Of a stretch of DNA of 64,000 nucleotides, positions 52,801-63,953 are shown in pieces. Both the position numbers and the translations under genes were made by a program. Numbering within the stretch: position 1 is the first letter of the stretch; every line of letters begins with the position of its first letter. This DNA is from Aculops lycopersici (lineage: Eukaryota > Arthropoda > Arachnida > Trombidiformes > Eriophyidae), in NCBI GenBank assembly GCA_015350385.1, contig WNKI01000002.1, positions 10,319,616 to 10,383,615 of the forward strand. The letters run 5' to 3'. The notes beneath the pieces were generated by a model. It had not been told where the DNA came from, made no database searches, and was given only the letters and a program-made list of their open reading frames with translations.

Positions 52801-53732
52801 CAAACTTGTTTATCATGATGCTGCTGCTGCTGGTGGTGGTGGTGGGAAATCAACTTTCTACTATTCGACGATGATGAAACTGGCGAGCAGATTGAACTTG
52901 TTGCTGGCGCACAGGAAGTAAGGTGATGGTAATGGTGCTGCCTTGTTGCATTTGAATGGTGATGGTCGCCACTAACACTTCCGCCGCCTCCATTGACAAT
53001 GACTATCTTGATTGAATCGTCGCCATTTGAAACGATATCCGCTTTTGCCAGCTTCATTGGATCTAATGCCTTTCCCGTTGCCAGGTTATTTAGTTTACTT
53101 GGTGATGAGCTACAGCTACACCTGTTGCTGCCGCTAGTATTGAGCGAAGAGCTTGATGAGGAGTGAAGGTTAGCATTCGGGCCAGCGCTATTGCTTTGTT
53201 TGCAACGCGAGGGACAGCAACAACAGGTGGTGGTTGTGTCGTCCGATTTGTTTGAACCTCGACACTTGTTGACTTCGCCTAGAGCGCGCGGTGATGAAAT
53301 TGATGAGCTTGAGGAGTTTGAATTGAGTGATCCACCATAGAGTCGCTTGTTATCACTACTACTACTACCACCTGTTGCATAATTGATCACCTCGGCCTGT
53401 GTCTTCACCTGAACTAGATGCTTTTTTCCGGCACCCCCGCTTGTTCCTCTTAAAACAATGGCTGTGGGATTGTTTTGGTTTGTGCTACACTGATTATCAC
53501 TTTGGTATTGGTTTGAGTATTTACATTGGCTTCGATGCACACTGGACATGCTACTTTTTGTTTGTATTCTCTTCAATGGAGATGAAGATGGATGACTTCC
53601 GCCGCCGCAACTACAAACCGACAAGCTAGTTGTGCTCTTGATCTCCTCCTCCTCGTCAGTGGCACCACCACCACCACCACTCCCGCTAATGCTAGTGCCT
53701 ATTGTTGAGCTTGCGGTCGCGGCGATAACCAT
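49809..53732 (-). CDS. Large low-complexity protein with C-terminal WKRQ repeats (phostensin/taperin-like)
   Basis: A 1307-residue single-exon protein. Most of it is Ser-, Asn-, His- and Thr-rich. A 15-residue proline run lies at about 790-805, followed by an ordered-looking patch, GPIGAMVLNGMVIPAFIPPQ (about 880-899). The last 130 residues have three related units: PLWKRQMLAKKAAEKAKK, VPAWKRQMMAKKAAEKSKR and LPVWRRQLARNKL, separated by charged helices with EEQRLSQ or EEKRLNE. The phrase RLSQxPAWKR is close to what I recall of vertebrate phostensin (PPP1R18) and taperin, F-actin and PP1-associated proteins. I infer an actin-linked role, with limited confidence. No signal peptide or membrane helix is present. 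The start is the first ATG. Confidence 0.8.
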   Translation of the reverse strand: MVIAATASSTIGTSISGSGGGGGATDEEEEIKSTTSLSVCSCGGGSHPSSSPLKRIQTKSSMSSVHRSQCKYSNQYQSDNQCSTNQNNPTAIVLRGTSGGAGKKHLVQVKTQAEVINYATGGSSSSDNKRLYGGSLNSNSSSSSISSPRALGEVNKCRGSNKSDDTTTTCCCCPSRCKQSNSAGPNANLHSSSSSSLNTSGSNRCSCSSSPSKLNNLATGKALDPMKLAKADIVSNGDDSIKIVIVNGGGGSVSGDHHHSNATRQHHYHHLTSCAPATSSICSPVSSSSNSRKLISHHHHQQQQHHDKQVCDQLVNMNSNSNNDDSTATTISKSKSGHDYDNCLIAKTKINICNNGNNSNNLMNANGDQTNYMACGARSHSSSSRSSTSSLTSNSACHHHHHHHRQPLDSSAPLVASSAPSVCCRAQKYQSRACSFSDQQVKVEQEQQQHHNCSDYASSGGSVKSKCSARLVSSLDTRLANASVASTCTSQCSSTVSCNATAATTTTSTTTTATAKTPTPTSTGCSNDRRTTSEIKCTCGRCGSLSAAKNGNHRVSEQQRQILTSGGRKCDSGDKQVEVEINCESELYPKHHEEYEDCQFDHETNSDYVISKCKKGRATRSLAGSGVNFGSGSSSSELISTTSQCNDHNHHHQPGNVLMKPRGHLSRSNSRCSSVSSVSTCSTTSNGSSSSHSSSSNGSKYNHHHKSQHPIFEDHEAEELDMVFKKSPSGQLESKHLNGSNNNDSNNNSESYPNAYGDNDSSDKVNDDDDDKHDSIKIETSAPPRPISAAAPPPPPPPPPPPPPPPSSPPSPSVSNIGLNNSSAASKTPLPSIDLRQEVELTLKSLKDSDQSDQVNGKRTRANKGPIGAMVLNGMVIPAFIPPQFTAPPENGANIKPSEYLKRMASNSALELIGNPITKLAPGKRDDINDDNESTVSSSTSNSSTNTSSGIQKDQASSQMSTPIGSLSSSTGASLISRASGGSQLSQRKFERSPNYQMSTNRFKGFQSQQNHQVVQGSTPSSGTKGNSELTRSQSTSALSTIGLGDSSSPDLAHNESHDYDGEKDDTYSTVGAVSENGRPTGSRRLSGVSTSSSLASANLMNAIRNFDRSKDLRPPSAISESTNDLTSASKSMAPSSLFGMDSGLAATKRDLIAELKESRDLDGIRRMKETSRSKGELNRIITDSAPTFIAEDFLEKVAESEPQAPLWKRQMLAKKAAEKAKKEHAEMLKKELEEQRLSQVPAWKRQMMAKKAAEKSKRDETDKSKRETEEKRLNELPVWRRQLARNKLNASTGNVSTTGTVSTDPC

Positions 53733-53833
53733 CGTTGAGTGGTCACTTGTTTCTTTCTTGATGAGTGAGTGTTAAAAGTGTTTATTTTTCTCTCTTTTTG
53801 ATGGAGGAAATTTAATCTGATTCAATGCTGTAG

Positions 53834-53937
53834 TCTTGTCTTGTCTTGTCTTGTCTTGTCTTGTCTTGTCTTGTCTTGTCTTGTCTTGTCTTGTCTTGTC
53901 TTGTCTTGTCTTGTCTTGTCTTGTCCTGTCTTGTCTT
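53834..53937. repeat. GTCTT pentanucleotide tandem array
   Basis: About 21 nearly perfect GTCTT units, with one C-for-T change near the end, about 100 bp upstream of the WKRQ gene start. Confidence 0.95.
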
Positions 53938-54648
53938 AATTTCTAGATTTTCTTCAAGCTATGAATTTTTCTCTTTCCACAACTCGCCCGTGAATAAAGA
54001 GCATACAAGAGGTTGCCGCGTTACAATTCAAACCCGTAAAACGTGAGAAAGTTGTCAGCGGTTAGCGTCCAATTGGCTAGTTGACTCTTGAACTTGAGGC
54101 TCAAACTTTCACTTACACTCAATCTTGCATCTCGAGCTTCAAATTTAATGTTAACTTGACTACCCACTACTAACTACCTGTTGTTACCCTAGACAGCGTT
54201 GGTTGGCAAAGCTAATAACCAACTTCTTGTGCATGGTCAACCATCGACACTTGATAATAACAAGGCATGTCGTTTGACTCGAGTAGACTTGACCAAACTG
54301 GAATTAATGAATGAATGGAGCCAAGTGTCAATTGTTGTCGCCGTCGTCATAGTCGTCGTTGCCGCTAGCTGTTCAGTTGTAATATAACAGTAATTTATAT
54401 TGCTTTTTGTCCACTTGAATGTCCAATTAAGACCTAAGACAAAGCCTCACTTACTTACTCAACGCTTCAGGTAACTTGAGATTGATTATCTTCAGCTCCC
54501 AGGTAGCCACTTGTTGTCTATGTGTGTGGCTTTCTCTTTTTATCCCTCTCCCTATTTGTCTATGCGAATCAAGTCGAGCCATTGATCGCTATCTTAATCT
54601 TGAAATTTAACCTTCCAGGCTTCAGACGAACGCTAACTTGCTACTTCT

Positions 54649-54650
<2 letters not shown>

Positions 54651-54680
<30 letters not shown>
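54651..54680. repeat. CT microsatellite
   Basis: About 15 uninterrupted CT units in non-coding DNA. A similar run lies at 56639-56671. Confidence 0.9.
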
Positions 54681-54683
<3 letters not shown>

Positions 54684-56638
54684 GGAATATAGTTGTGTCA
54701 CTTTTTTATCCAACTCACTGGCCGGTCACTCGGCTCACTGAACAATGATAACTAGGCAAAAGTTGCGTTGTAGTTGCGTCCTCTCATTTGTTAACGCGGA
54801 ACGCCTTCCTAACCCAACTAGCAAAAGAAGTGGTATATAATAAACTCTATTATTTTCTGGATGTCGACAGGAAGAGTGAAAGTCTTATCGACTTTCCGTC
54901 ACTTGTTTTTCTCTACTTCTTATTGTAGCTGTGAATCGAGTCGAGTCAAGTCAACCTGTTGATTATACCCCGAACTCTTCAATCTGATGCTTGGAAGCCT
55001 TCATGCTCCAGGAATAGGAAATCAGCTGACTTGATCATTCTTGGTTAGTTGCAGTCTTGGTTGGTGTTGTGCTTCACCACTTTCTCTCCCTAGCTGACTC
55101 ATTAACCACTGAACACCGCGACGACTTCTGGTGCCTCAGGAACTACCTGTTGACCATTAACAGATTGCAACCTAGCTGTTCGTTGCAAAGCCATCAATTG
55201 TGTTTTGTTAGATAGTGATGGTGCCGCTTGGCGAGCGAGATGGCAATCAATATCTTGCGGAAATTTTCGCCACTCTTCTTGACAAAAATTTAGACTGGCT
55301 AGACTTTGACTCGCTAGGTAAACTAACCACCAGAGACAATGGCATTTAACCGGAGCAAAAAGAACAACAACAACAGCAACGGTAATATTAATAGCAGCAA
55401 CTCCCTTCCTCCTCCCTCGTTTCTCGTGTCGTCGTCGTCGTTTTGGTCTTACTCTTCGTTGTCTCGCCTCAGCCTCAGCCTCAGCCTCAGCCACAGCCTC
55501 AAACTCACTGTGTGAATCGAGTTAAACTGAGCATACATTTACTACTAGCTCAGGTAAGCGACGAGAGTCTATACAGGCAGACGAAACCACAGAGCACCAC
55601 TACCTGTTGCTGGTGCTCGATTCCGCATTCGAACACACACAATCATCGATTCCCTCTCTCACTCTTTCTCTTGTCTGTTGTTTCAAAGTTTACTACCAGT
55701 TTACTGTTCTGCGCTGAAACATTACCGCCTCGGTAACTCACTCACTTGCTCTTCGGCTTACTGTCTCACTCTATCCCGTTGACTGCTCATTGTGACCATC
55801 GTTGCCGGATCACTAGCAGCCAGGTAACTTTCACTGGCCAGCAATTGTTCAGCTAGCGACTCGCCAGGCCAGTTGGCTAGCTAAATGCTCGCCTCTGGTG
55901 GTGGTGGCTGCGCAGACTCTAAGCGGCAAAGTCCGGCAACTACTCAAATATCGACCACTGGACGCGCGAGAAGAAATATCGTTGAGCTTGCAAGAGGGCG
56001 TGGCGCTTGCTTTGCAAAGCCTACTGAGTAATTGTCCGTCTCTCTTTCTCTCTCTCTGTCTGTCTAGCATTCAGGCTGGCCGATCGGTTAGTCAACTAGT
56101 CGGCGACTAGCCTTCTACCTGAAGCCTCGAGGCAGAAGTGGCGCAAGCAAAGGCTTAGCGCGCGGAAGCTTCTTCACTGTTTCCAACTCTCAACTAGGAG
56201 CTGCAACACCTGCAACAACTATGGCAGAACAGTAACAGAAACGTCGATGACAATCCTACAAGTGGGAGCCAGAGTTGATACTGGCGACAGGCGGCAATTA
56301 GACTGTGATTCGAGAAAAGTCGAGCCGCTACCTGGGAGTTTAGTAGTCTGCGTGTGCAGTGTGGTCTCTGCAGTTGTCCGGCACCAAGTCGGTTACATAA
56401 CCGCTTGTCAAAACTGGGAGACGACGACGACGCCATCGACGAGGACCAAAACTACGCCGAGAACCTCGAGTCTACCGCCAACGACGGCGATGACAACTAC
56501 CAACACCACGACTACAGCAAAGAAGAATCTCGATATGGTAGTGGTAGCGTTGGCGGCGATGGCGACAGCGGGAAAGCCATCGATTGGCCGGCGATCGATT
56601 GGTGTGCTTTACTTGCTTCACTGTCGGCTACCTGTTGT

Positions 56639-56672
<34 letters not shown>

Positions 56673-58080
56673 ACCTGTTTGCTTGTCATCATCACAGACG
56701 CAAACACAGAGACACATCAAGGAGCTCGCCACTCTTGGATGGCAACAAACTCAGCGAGCTACCTGCAAACAATGCAGTCACTGAAGGTGCGTGAGTTTTG
56801 CAACGCCGACCAATTCTAGCTGTCGTGTCTCACCAGCTAGTTGCTGTTTGGACTCTTGAAAGCTCGATCAAGTGAACTGATCCGATTGATCCACTCGGTC
56901 ACTCTCTAGACTTTACCTTTCAAATGGAAACTGGAGGAGACGACGACGACGACTAAGAAGAAGAAGAAGATGATGAGGCTAGAGAGTGAAAAGTCACTGG
57001 AGTCGCAATTCACCCCATGAACCGCAACATTTACCTCTGGCTGCTCCTACTTTTACTACAAGTCTCTTGTCGCCGCCTCCGTTCACTGACCAGAAGCCAT
57101 AATACCATCAGCCACAGCAACAAGTGGTGGCTACCTGACGACAATCTCCGCCTAGCAACAAGTGATGCGACGCGCCGAAGATCGACGACATCTCACTGAA
57201 TCTTGTCGTCGTCGTCGTCGTCGTCGTCCTTTTCTCCCATTTAAGTATCCTCTATCTTAGCAAAAGCTCATTGACCACAAAGGAAAACTCTCCTCTTGGC
57301 GGTTTTCTTTGTCACCTTTATTTCGGTTGTGTGGTTTTTCTTTTTGGCTGAGCAAATCTTCACTGATGTCTACTACCTCATCGGCAATTCCAATCGAAAG
57401 GATGCGCCCGTAAAAAGAGCTGCGCCCACCTGTTTCGTTCGGATGACTTTCAATGACCGGCGCCTGTTGCTTGTTGATCATCGTTGTCGGGTTTAGCAGT
57501 TGCCGATTGATAGCTAAAAGCACAAAGGGGAGAAGGGAGATGATATAAAAGAGATTCGCCTCTCGAGCCCTCCGATTATTAACCCCAAGATCTTGCTGTA
57601 TGGCTATCTCTCGTGGAATCTCTATCTCGACCTCTGGATCTGGTCTAGAAGCAAAGTAGTTATTTCACGTAACTTGCTCGCTCGATTGGTTTCCATCTAA
57701 GGATCGATAGATTCGCTCTCCGACTCAACTTTCGAATTGAAGCCCACCAAGTTGTTATCCATTGGAAATCTTATCGCCGGCCAGTTGCGTTAATGTGTCT
57801 CTTGACTTGAATTGCAACTCTACGTAATGGATTGTTTCACTGGTGAGAGATGATGGAAAAAATACGACAACTCTTAGGGAGCGTGAGATGGAAGAATATC
57901 ATCGTTTTCCTTTTATTTTTACTAGTCGTCGTCATTTTCCTCCAAAGTAGTTGTGTCAACTTTCTAGTTCTGCTATCCACGCTTCATGTGGCTCCACCAC
58001 TTGCTACCTACTTACTTCGACCAACTTGACCGATTCAATTGGTCGCCATTCAATTCAAACCATCGAATACAATTTCCCCT

Positions 58081-61000
58081 TTATATCCGAGCCTCTCGAA
58101 GCGGTCCATAGTCAAGTTCCGATCTACTCGACTTCCTCCTCAATGGCAGACCTACGGGCGATTGTGGCGACTGTTGCTGCTGTTGTCTCGATGTTGAGGG
58201 TAACAGATTTTGCGGAATGAATGGACGGAAGACGGAGGGTGTCAGGCGCGAGGAGCCACCTGTTGCTGTGTTACCTGTGGCGGTGGTTGTTGGCTGGTAC
58301 ACTGGGCGCGCGTCAAAGATTGTCCTCGACTGAGTGGTGAATTGGCGCTTTGGTTGTGTGTTGGCACTTCCGCTTCTTGATCCGACGATTGGTCGCCGGT
58401 TATCATCATCTTGGTCGTCGTCTTCCTCCTCCTCCTCCTCCTCTTCGTCGTCCTCTGTTTGGCCCTCGTTTGGATCAAGTTGCTCTTGGATGGCGCGCGG
58501 CGCTCGCTCCTCGTAATTGTCGAGCTCATTATCCATATCCTCCAACGAGTCGTCGTCGTCGTCGTTATCACCACCCTTGGCGGCTTGGTTCATTGAGGGA
58601 TTTCTACCACGCCCATCAGGTCGACGAAGCATCTCGGCCTCGGCAATGTCGTCCTCAATCTCGAGCGCTCTCCGCGATCTATTTGTCGCATTGCCATCCG
58701 CAGAAGGCAGCTTAACTCCGCCATAACTGTCCATCTCTTCGCCCCGCTCGCCGGTGTAGTGAGCTCGCGATCTTCGAATCATGAACAGGAGACAAAAGAC
58801 GCCCGCTGCAATGGTCACGGCCATGGGCACAAACGCGGCCATAATCGAGCCGAACATGATGAAATAGTAGCGCCACTCGCTGATGCACTGGGGATCCTCA
58901 CCCCAAGACCAAAGGCCGTCCTCGCGACAATAGCGAGCCTCGTAACCAATCAATCTGTAGCCAACGTCGCAACTAAACCTCACCACCTTACCTGGCCAGT
59001 AGCGATTCTCGCTCTTCATTCCATTGGCTGGCTTTGGCAAGGCGGGACACCTGACAATCGGTAGCGAGGCCACCTGTGCTATTTCGTATGCGACCGCTTC
59101 GAACTTCTTTGTTGCCATTGCAAGTTCCTTGTTTCCATAGCTAACGACATAGTCGTAAATGCAACTAATTGAATCACTGCAAATGGAGTCAAGCTCGGGC
59201 TGTAGATGGTACAATTCCGGAGGCAACATGGGCGGGTTCATGAATTCGGGTTGAAACTTTGGATTGTCATAGATGGCATGCCGCACGGCCGAGTGGGAGA
59301 GGAATGTTTTTCCGACGCCACGCCTCTCCGCCTCGGTCAATCTCCACTCCTGGCCGAAGTTCCTATGCAGTACGTCAATTGGAGTCCTTGGACTGTAACG
59401 GGCACCCTGAGGCGCAACCAGATCATCAATGGGAATACCTCGCCGCGAGTAATTGCCCAGCAAACCACCTGTGATGCCTTGAAAGTCGGCCGGCAGGTAA
59501 ACGTGGGTGGTCATGTAGCCGTCGATGCTCATCACCTCAACTCCCGCGCCCGAATCAAACATGGCAATAATGTGGGACATATTCTGAATTCCCGCCGGCT
59601 GATACAGGGTGACGCCTCGGAAATTTTGAACTTGCATTGATTTGTCCCACCAGAAGATGTACTCATTGTCGACCAGCACATAGATGTGGTATCTCCACCT
59701 GGCCGCCAGGGGACGTATGCGGAACTCCACAATGGACGAGAAGTTGTCCTGCGCCGCAACTGCAGTTAACTGGGTGGCCGCTATGTTGGGATAGTTCCTC
59801 TGGCGCCTGGGCACCTGTTCAAATCTTGCCTGCACATCAAACTTGACCTTTGGATCGTCGGCGTGAACCAACACATACTCGCCCTTGCCGTTGAATGTAT
59901 AGTTGTTCTTATTGAAGGTTATCATATGCGGATCCCCGTAGACCGAGCCAACCACAGGCGGCTGGTAGAGCGAGCAATCCTGGCTCGTTCGGTAGAAGTT
60001 GTAATTTTGACACGCCTCCGCGTTATCCTTCTTCTTTTGCCAGAGACAACAATAAAAGTATGGTGAAACATCGTGAACCCAAGTGGACAACGACGGAATC
60101 ATCATCCGGATTTTAAACGGATGCTTGCCATAGACGAAGGCTCGCGAGGGTCGGCCGCCGTAGATGGTGTCGGCGGTTTGCACCAACTCGCCCTGGTCGT
60201 CGTAGCAACAAGTCTGTCCACTGCCACCAATCGACGGCCTGCCCGTGTTGACACAATGCAACGAGTCCCTATGAAAGGTGTCGCAGCGACGATCTATGAT
60301 GTTGCACTGCAAATCGGGCGAGAATCTGCCTCGGTCAATGTTAACCTGTTGCAGGGTGCAGGGGCACCGCCAAACGGTGGCCGCAAAACGGTCGGCAAAC
60401 GACTCGCGCTCGTACCAATTCGAGCAGAAGTAGTCCTTGTAGTTGTAACCGATGTTGCGCGACCACTGCGGCCGGAAGTACCAACTCAACGGCATGGGAC
60501 GCGACCAGATCACCGGTGACTGGCGCATGTTTCGGCCCAAGATCTTTGGATCCGTTAGGTTGATGGCAATGAAGCCAAACATGATATCCTGCATATCGTA
60601 GTCATCTCTGTCGCGAAACATCGACAGGTCCAATTGATACTGAGCTTGGCCCAAGCGGGCGCTTGGAACCAGGGTGTTAATGTAAGTTAGTGTTGGGTAA
60701 ACGTTCATTGTCTCCCTGTAACCCCAAAGACTGATGGTGACCGAGGTGTCGTTTCGCCAGCTCAACTTTTGAGGGCGCCACTTGAACTCCAAATCTTGGG
60801 GCGCCTCCTGTCGATCCTTGTTGTCAATCATGATAACATCCTCGTCGGCCACCTCAGGTGGTTGAATGTAAAAGCGACCCACGAATTCAATGCGATCATC
60901 AACACTGATTGTCAGGTCCACATAACCATGGTACATGAATGGCGGCGAAATACAGGTGGCCCGATTGGTGTCTCGCCAAACTGCTTCCGCTTTAAAGTTG

Positions 61001-62316
61001 TCAAAGCGACAGAAGATAATACTTCCGGGGTCCAAGCAGGGACCTGTTACGTCAACAAGTGTTCCGCCCAACATGTGGCCGTAGCGAGGGAAGAAGGTGA
61101 GCGGCAATCGGTCGCGTAGATTGGGTTCCAATTTCTTGTCGATACAAGCGCCTGGCCAAACCTCCTCGTCAATTTGGAAATAATATCGTCCTCGAATATT
61201 GTTTCCAAATCCACCGCTCGGCAGCATGGAAACTCGCTGATGTTGACTGTAGGGTTTGAACTCAAACGATCTCGTGGTGTTTCCAGCATTGAAGCCAACA
61301 AAAGCGGCCGCACCCTTTAGGCCATCGTAGTTATCCAAATGAGTGATCCATTCAACCTGTTCGTAATTAAACATTGCATAGGTTCTAATTTCGTCCGTTG
61401 CAATCACCGCCTGGTAGGTATTTGTCTTCAACGGTCGCTCTGTGCGCCGATTTGCAATGGTCATGTTGCGCCAGGTAACAATCATTGCCCATTTGGGCAC
61501 AAAATCACTGGCACCAATCATGCCCTCGCGAAAATCTAATAAAATTCTGTCCCTCAGCAAACCATACTCCGGGTCATTGTAACCCTGAGTGTCGGCCAGG
61601 TTAACAATGCGAAAATACACTCCTGCGCCTGGAGTTTCGGGCGAGATATCTTGCATGGCAAAGAATGGCGCCATAATAGAGGGATCCTCTTGGACAAAAG
61701 TATCTGTTGGCTGAATGGGCAGCGACAATGGAAAGCGATATGTTTGCATTCCCTTGTTGAAGGTTATATAACCATCGCGTTGAATCCAAATATACTCGTA
61801 GCTAAAACCAAAGAAGGGCAATCTAAATTGCAACGGTTGGTCGTGAATCGGTTTGCCCGAGGAGATATCGGTCAAGTCAACAAAATTGTAGGGGTATATT
61901 AGCGTTTGCCTATCGCTGGCCAACTGAGGATTGTCATAATAATCTAGTCGCACCTGAGGCGGCAACCTGAAGCCACCTGTTTGGCTGACAGATAGGTTTG
62001 CAAATTGAGGTAAATATTGGCAGTTGATTTGGTTATTTGTTTGGTGTAAAATTAAAATTATAGTTATGATAGAGATAAGAGTCGTATGTCTCATGCCCTG
62101 ACTTATAGATGGTTTTCGTTTTGTTAAGTAGGATTTCTTGTGATCCAAGTTTGAGGTTGTCCTTTCGTCGTAGCGATTGTCTTTGTCTTCGTGCTGATCG
62201 TTTATGTTGTCGCCAATGACGTAACAATCGCCACAATTTTTGTGCCCATTGTCGCCAGGCCAATCGATCGGACCCACGAGTAAATTTCGGTCCCTATACA
62301 TTTTGATCGTTTTCAT
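58081..62316 (-). CDS. mesh: Mesh: NIDO-AMOP-VWD-Sushi membrane protein of septate junctions
   Basis: A 1411-residue single-exon protein. A hydrophobic signal-like stretch at about 75-98 (MRHTTLISIITIILILHQTN) suggests translation could begin at Met75 (62094); I report the longer frame. Domains in order are NIDO (about 200-370, MAPFFAMQDISPETPGAGVY), an Ig-like/IPT region, AMOP (about 630-720, Cys-rich, CSNWYERESFADRF), VWD (about 790-960, GSVYGDPHMITFNKNNYTFN), one Sushi repeat (about 1088-1145, VRCPALPKPANGM) and one membrane helix (about 1150-1180). A cytoplasmic tail of about 230 residues follows, with a Glu/Asp run. In Drosophila, Mesh with Ssk and Tsp2A builds smooth septate junctions of gut and Malpighian tubules. 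Domain order matches exactly. Confidence 0.92.
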   Translation of the reverse strand: MKTIKMYRDRNLLVGPIDWPGDNGHKNCGDCYVIGDNINDQHEDKDNRYDERTTSNLDHKKSYLTKRKPSISQGMRHTTLISIITIILILHQTNNQINCQYLPQFANLSVSQTGGFRLPPQVRLDYYDNPQLASDRQTLIYPYNFVDLTDISSGKPIHDQPLQFRLPFFGFSYEYIWIQRDGYITFNKGMQTYRFPLSLPIQPTDTFVQEDPSIMAPFFAMQDISPETPGAGVYFRIVNLADTQGYNDPEYGLLRDRILLDFREGMIGASDFVPKWAMIVTWRNMTIANRRTERPLKTNTYQAVIATDEIRTYAMFNYEQVEWITHLDNYDGLKGAAAFVGFNAGNTTRSFEFKPYSQHQRVSMLPSGGFGNNIRGRYYFQIDEEVWPGACIDKKLEPNLRDRLPLTFFPRYGHMLGGTLVDVTGPCLDPGSIIFCRFDNFKAEAVWRDTNRATCISPPFMYHGYVDLTISVDDRIEFVGRFYIQPPEVADEDVIMIDNKDRQEAPQDLEFKWRPQKLSWRNDTSVTISLWGYRETMNVYPTLTYINTLVPSARLGQAQYQLDLSMFRDRDDYDMQDIMFGFIAINLTDPKILGRNMRQSPVIWSRPMPLSWYFRPQWSRNIGYNYKDYFCSNWYERESFADRFAATVWRCPCTLQQVNIDRGRFSPDLQCNIIDRRCDTFHRDSLHCVNTGRPSIGGSGQTCCYDDQGELVQTADTIYGGRPSRAFVYGKHPFKIRMMIPSLSTWVHDVSPYFYCCLWQKKKDNAEACQNYNFYRTSQDCSLYQPPVVGSVYGDPHMITFNKNNYTFNGKGEYVLVHADDPKVKFDVQARFEQVPRRQRNYPNIAATQLTAVAAQDNFSSIVEFRIRPLAARWRYHIYVLVDNEYIFWWDKSMQVQNFRGVTLYQPAGIQNMSHIIAMFDSGAGVEVMSIDGYMTTHVYLPADFQGITGGLLGNYSRRGIPIDDLVAPQGARYSPRTPIDVLHRNFGQEWRLTEAERRGVGKTFLSHSAVRHAIYDNPKFQPEFMNPPMLPPELYHLQPELDSICSDSISCIYDYVVSYGNKELAMATKKFEAVAYEIAQVASLPIVRCPALPKPANGMKSENRYWPGKVVRFSCDVGYRLIGYEARYCREDGLWSWGEDPQCISEWRYYFIMFGSIMAAFVPMAVTIAAGVFCLLFMIRRSRAHYTGERGEEMDSYGGVKLPSADGNATNRSRRALEIEDDIAEAEMLRRPDGRGRNPSMNQAAKGGDNDDDDDSLEDMDNELDNYEERAPRAIQEQLDPNEGQTEDDEEEEEEEEDDDQDDDNRRPIVGSRSGSANTQPKRQFTTQSRTIFDARPVYQPTTTATGNTATGGSSRLTPSVFRPFIPQNLLPSTSRQQQQQSPQSPVGLPLRRKSSRSELDYGPLREARI

Positions 62317-63877
62317 AATGCAATTATTTCTCTCTTTGATTCAATGTTTGTCTATTGTGTGTATTAGTGGCGTTGATTAGTATAAAATATCTGCATCATT
62401 AATAGGTGGCAGTCTTAGTGTTGTTCTCATCATCTTGATTTGTGTATAATTTGATTTGTATAAGTAGTTTGGTTGCAATCGCAACCTGAGGTCATTGCAT
62501 GATAAGATGATCAAAGTTTTCATTTGCCTCCCTCCCTAGTTCTCTATCTCTGCCTCTGTCTCTCTCTTATTTCTGTCATAATCTCTCTATGCTAATTATC
62601 GTGTCTTTCCTAAAAACAAGATGTCAGATGCTGGATAGAAATATGATGATTCAATCGCATTCGTTTGGGCTCCAATGGGGCGGCAACAAGTGGCAGCAGT
62701 GGGCTAAGCGAGAGCAGATAACAAAGTGCACTAATTAACTCGCGCGAGTTAGGTAACAGAAGCAGTGGCAATCGTAGTGGTAGTCGTTGTGGTGACCCTA
62801 GAGCCGTTAGCAGTAGTTTGGCGGTGGCGGTGCTGGTAATACGGCAACAAGTGGCTGCCTTTGTGCGCTTCAGTCGGTTGATTTTGATTGACTCAAAATC
62901 AGTGCTACCATTTGAGGCGGCCACTATTAATATCAGGCGCGCTACGCTTTTACGGGTCAAAAAATTAAGCCACTACTACAACGACATGAGTATGGCATGC
63001 AAGCAACTGTGGCTAGCTGGCTCAATAAGCGAGATATCAACAAGTGCCTCTCTGTTTACCTCACGACTTACTCGCAACAACAACAACAACAACTACTACT
63101 ACTACACCATCCAAACGACGACAACGCTGGAAAAGAAAACAAAGCAAGCTAGCCGAATAACCAATGTAATAAATTTCATTTCAGCCCACAACCACCCCCA
63201 CGAAGCTAACGACAACCACGCAAAAGCCGACTAGAGAGAGAGAGAGAGTCCAAAATGCGGTCACAGTATGATTCGCCGGTTAACATGGTCCACGAATCTT
63301 GGCGCGTTGCGCCACCGTCGCCGCCCTCGTCAGAAATAACATTACAAGTGGCGGCTCCCGTGTCGCCATTAAGCCCTCGCCCCTCTCTCCCTTTCTCCCG
63401 CTGACTGGCTAGTCGGTTGGCTTGCTAGCTAGCTAGCTCGCTGAACTGATGCATTGCACCCAAGGGAGCGAGAGAGTGAGCAGAAATTAACCTCAGAGTG
63501 TCTAATTGCGATGTTTAGTAGCTTCGTAGTTACGGCTAGCTCGTCGTTGCGCTCGTTCATCTGGGGAAGCCCGAAGGCAAGTGTAATATTTGTGAGTAGT
63601 GTAGTTTTAACAATGCCTCACCACTCACCGTCGCCTACATCGCCGAGTTAAGTCAACAAGTACAACAAATAGCATTCAATACAACAATTGCACGCTCAAT
63701 TAGACTGCTACCGGCTGGCTAGTTAGTCAACAACAACTTGTTGCTCTCTCGAGCTCTCTAATGCTCATTTGTAATTGATGCTCCTATCCAAAGTGAGCAG
63801 CGGTCTCGTCGGCGTATCGGATGATGGCGCTGTTCTCAGGAGTTCATCTTGTTTGATTGGATGGGCGATGTGATGGA

Positions 63878-63880
<3 letters not shown>

Positions 63881-63912
<32 letters not shown>
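63881..63912. repeat. GA microsatellite
   Basis: About 16 uninterrupted GA units. Confidence 0.9.
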
Positions 63913-63915
<3 letters not shown>

Positions 63916-63953
63916 AATGTATTGTTGTTGTGTGTGGTTGGTAGTGTCTATTA

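Larger units (their letters stand above)
53733..58080. other. Long non-coding interval between the WKRQ gene and mesh
   Basis: About 4.3 kb without recognisable coding sequence. It holds the GTCTT array (53834-53937), CT runs at 54651-54680 and 56639-56671, a GCCTCA array near 55466-55500 and a GTC run at 57204-57229. TGATATAAAAGAG near 57541 on the plus strand is TATA-like but has no gene after it. CTACCTGTTG words recur (54176, 55144, 55601, 56629). Confidence 0.45.

Noticed and set aside
56247..56819. 190-residue plus-strand frame
   Set aside because: Open mainly because of ACG/ACA and CT repeats; overlapping frames are equally open and none has a domain.
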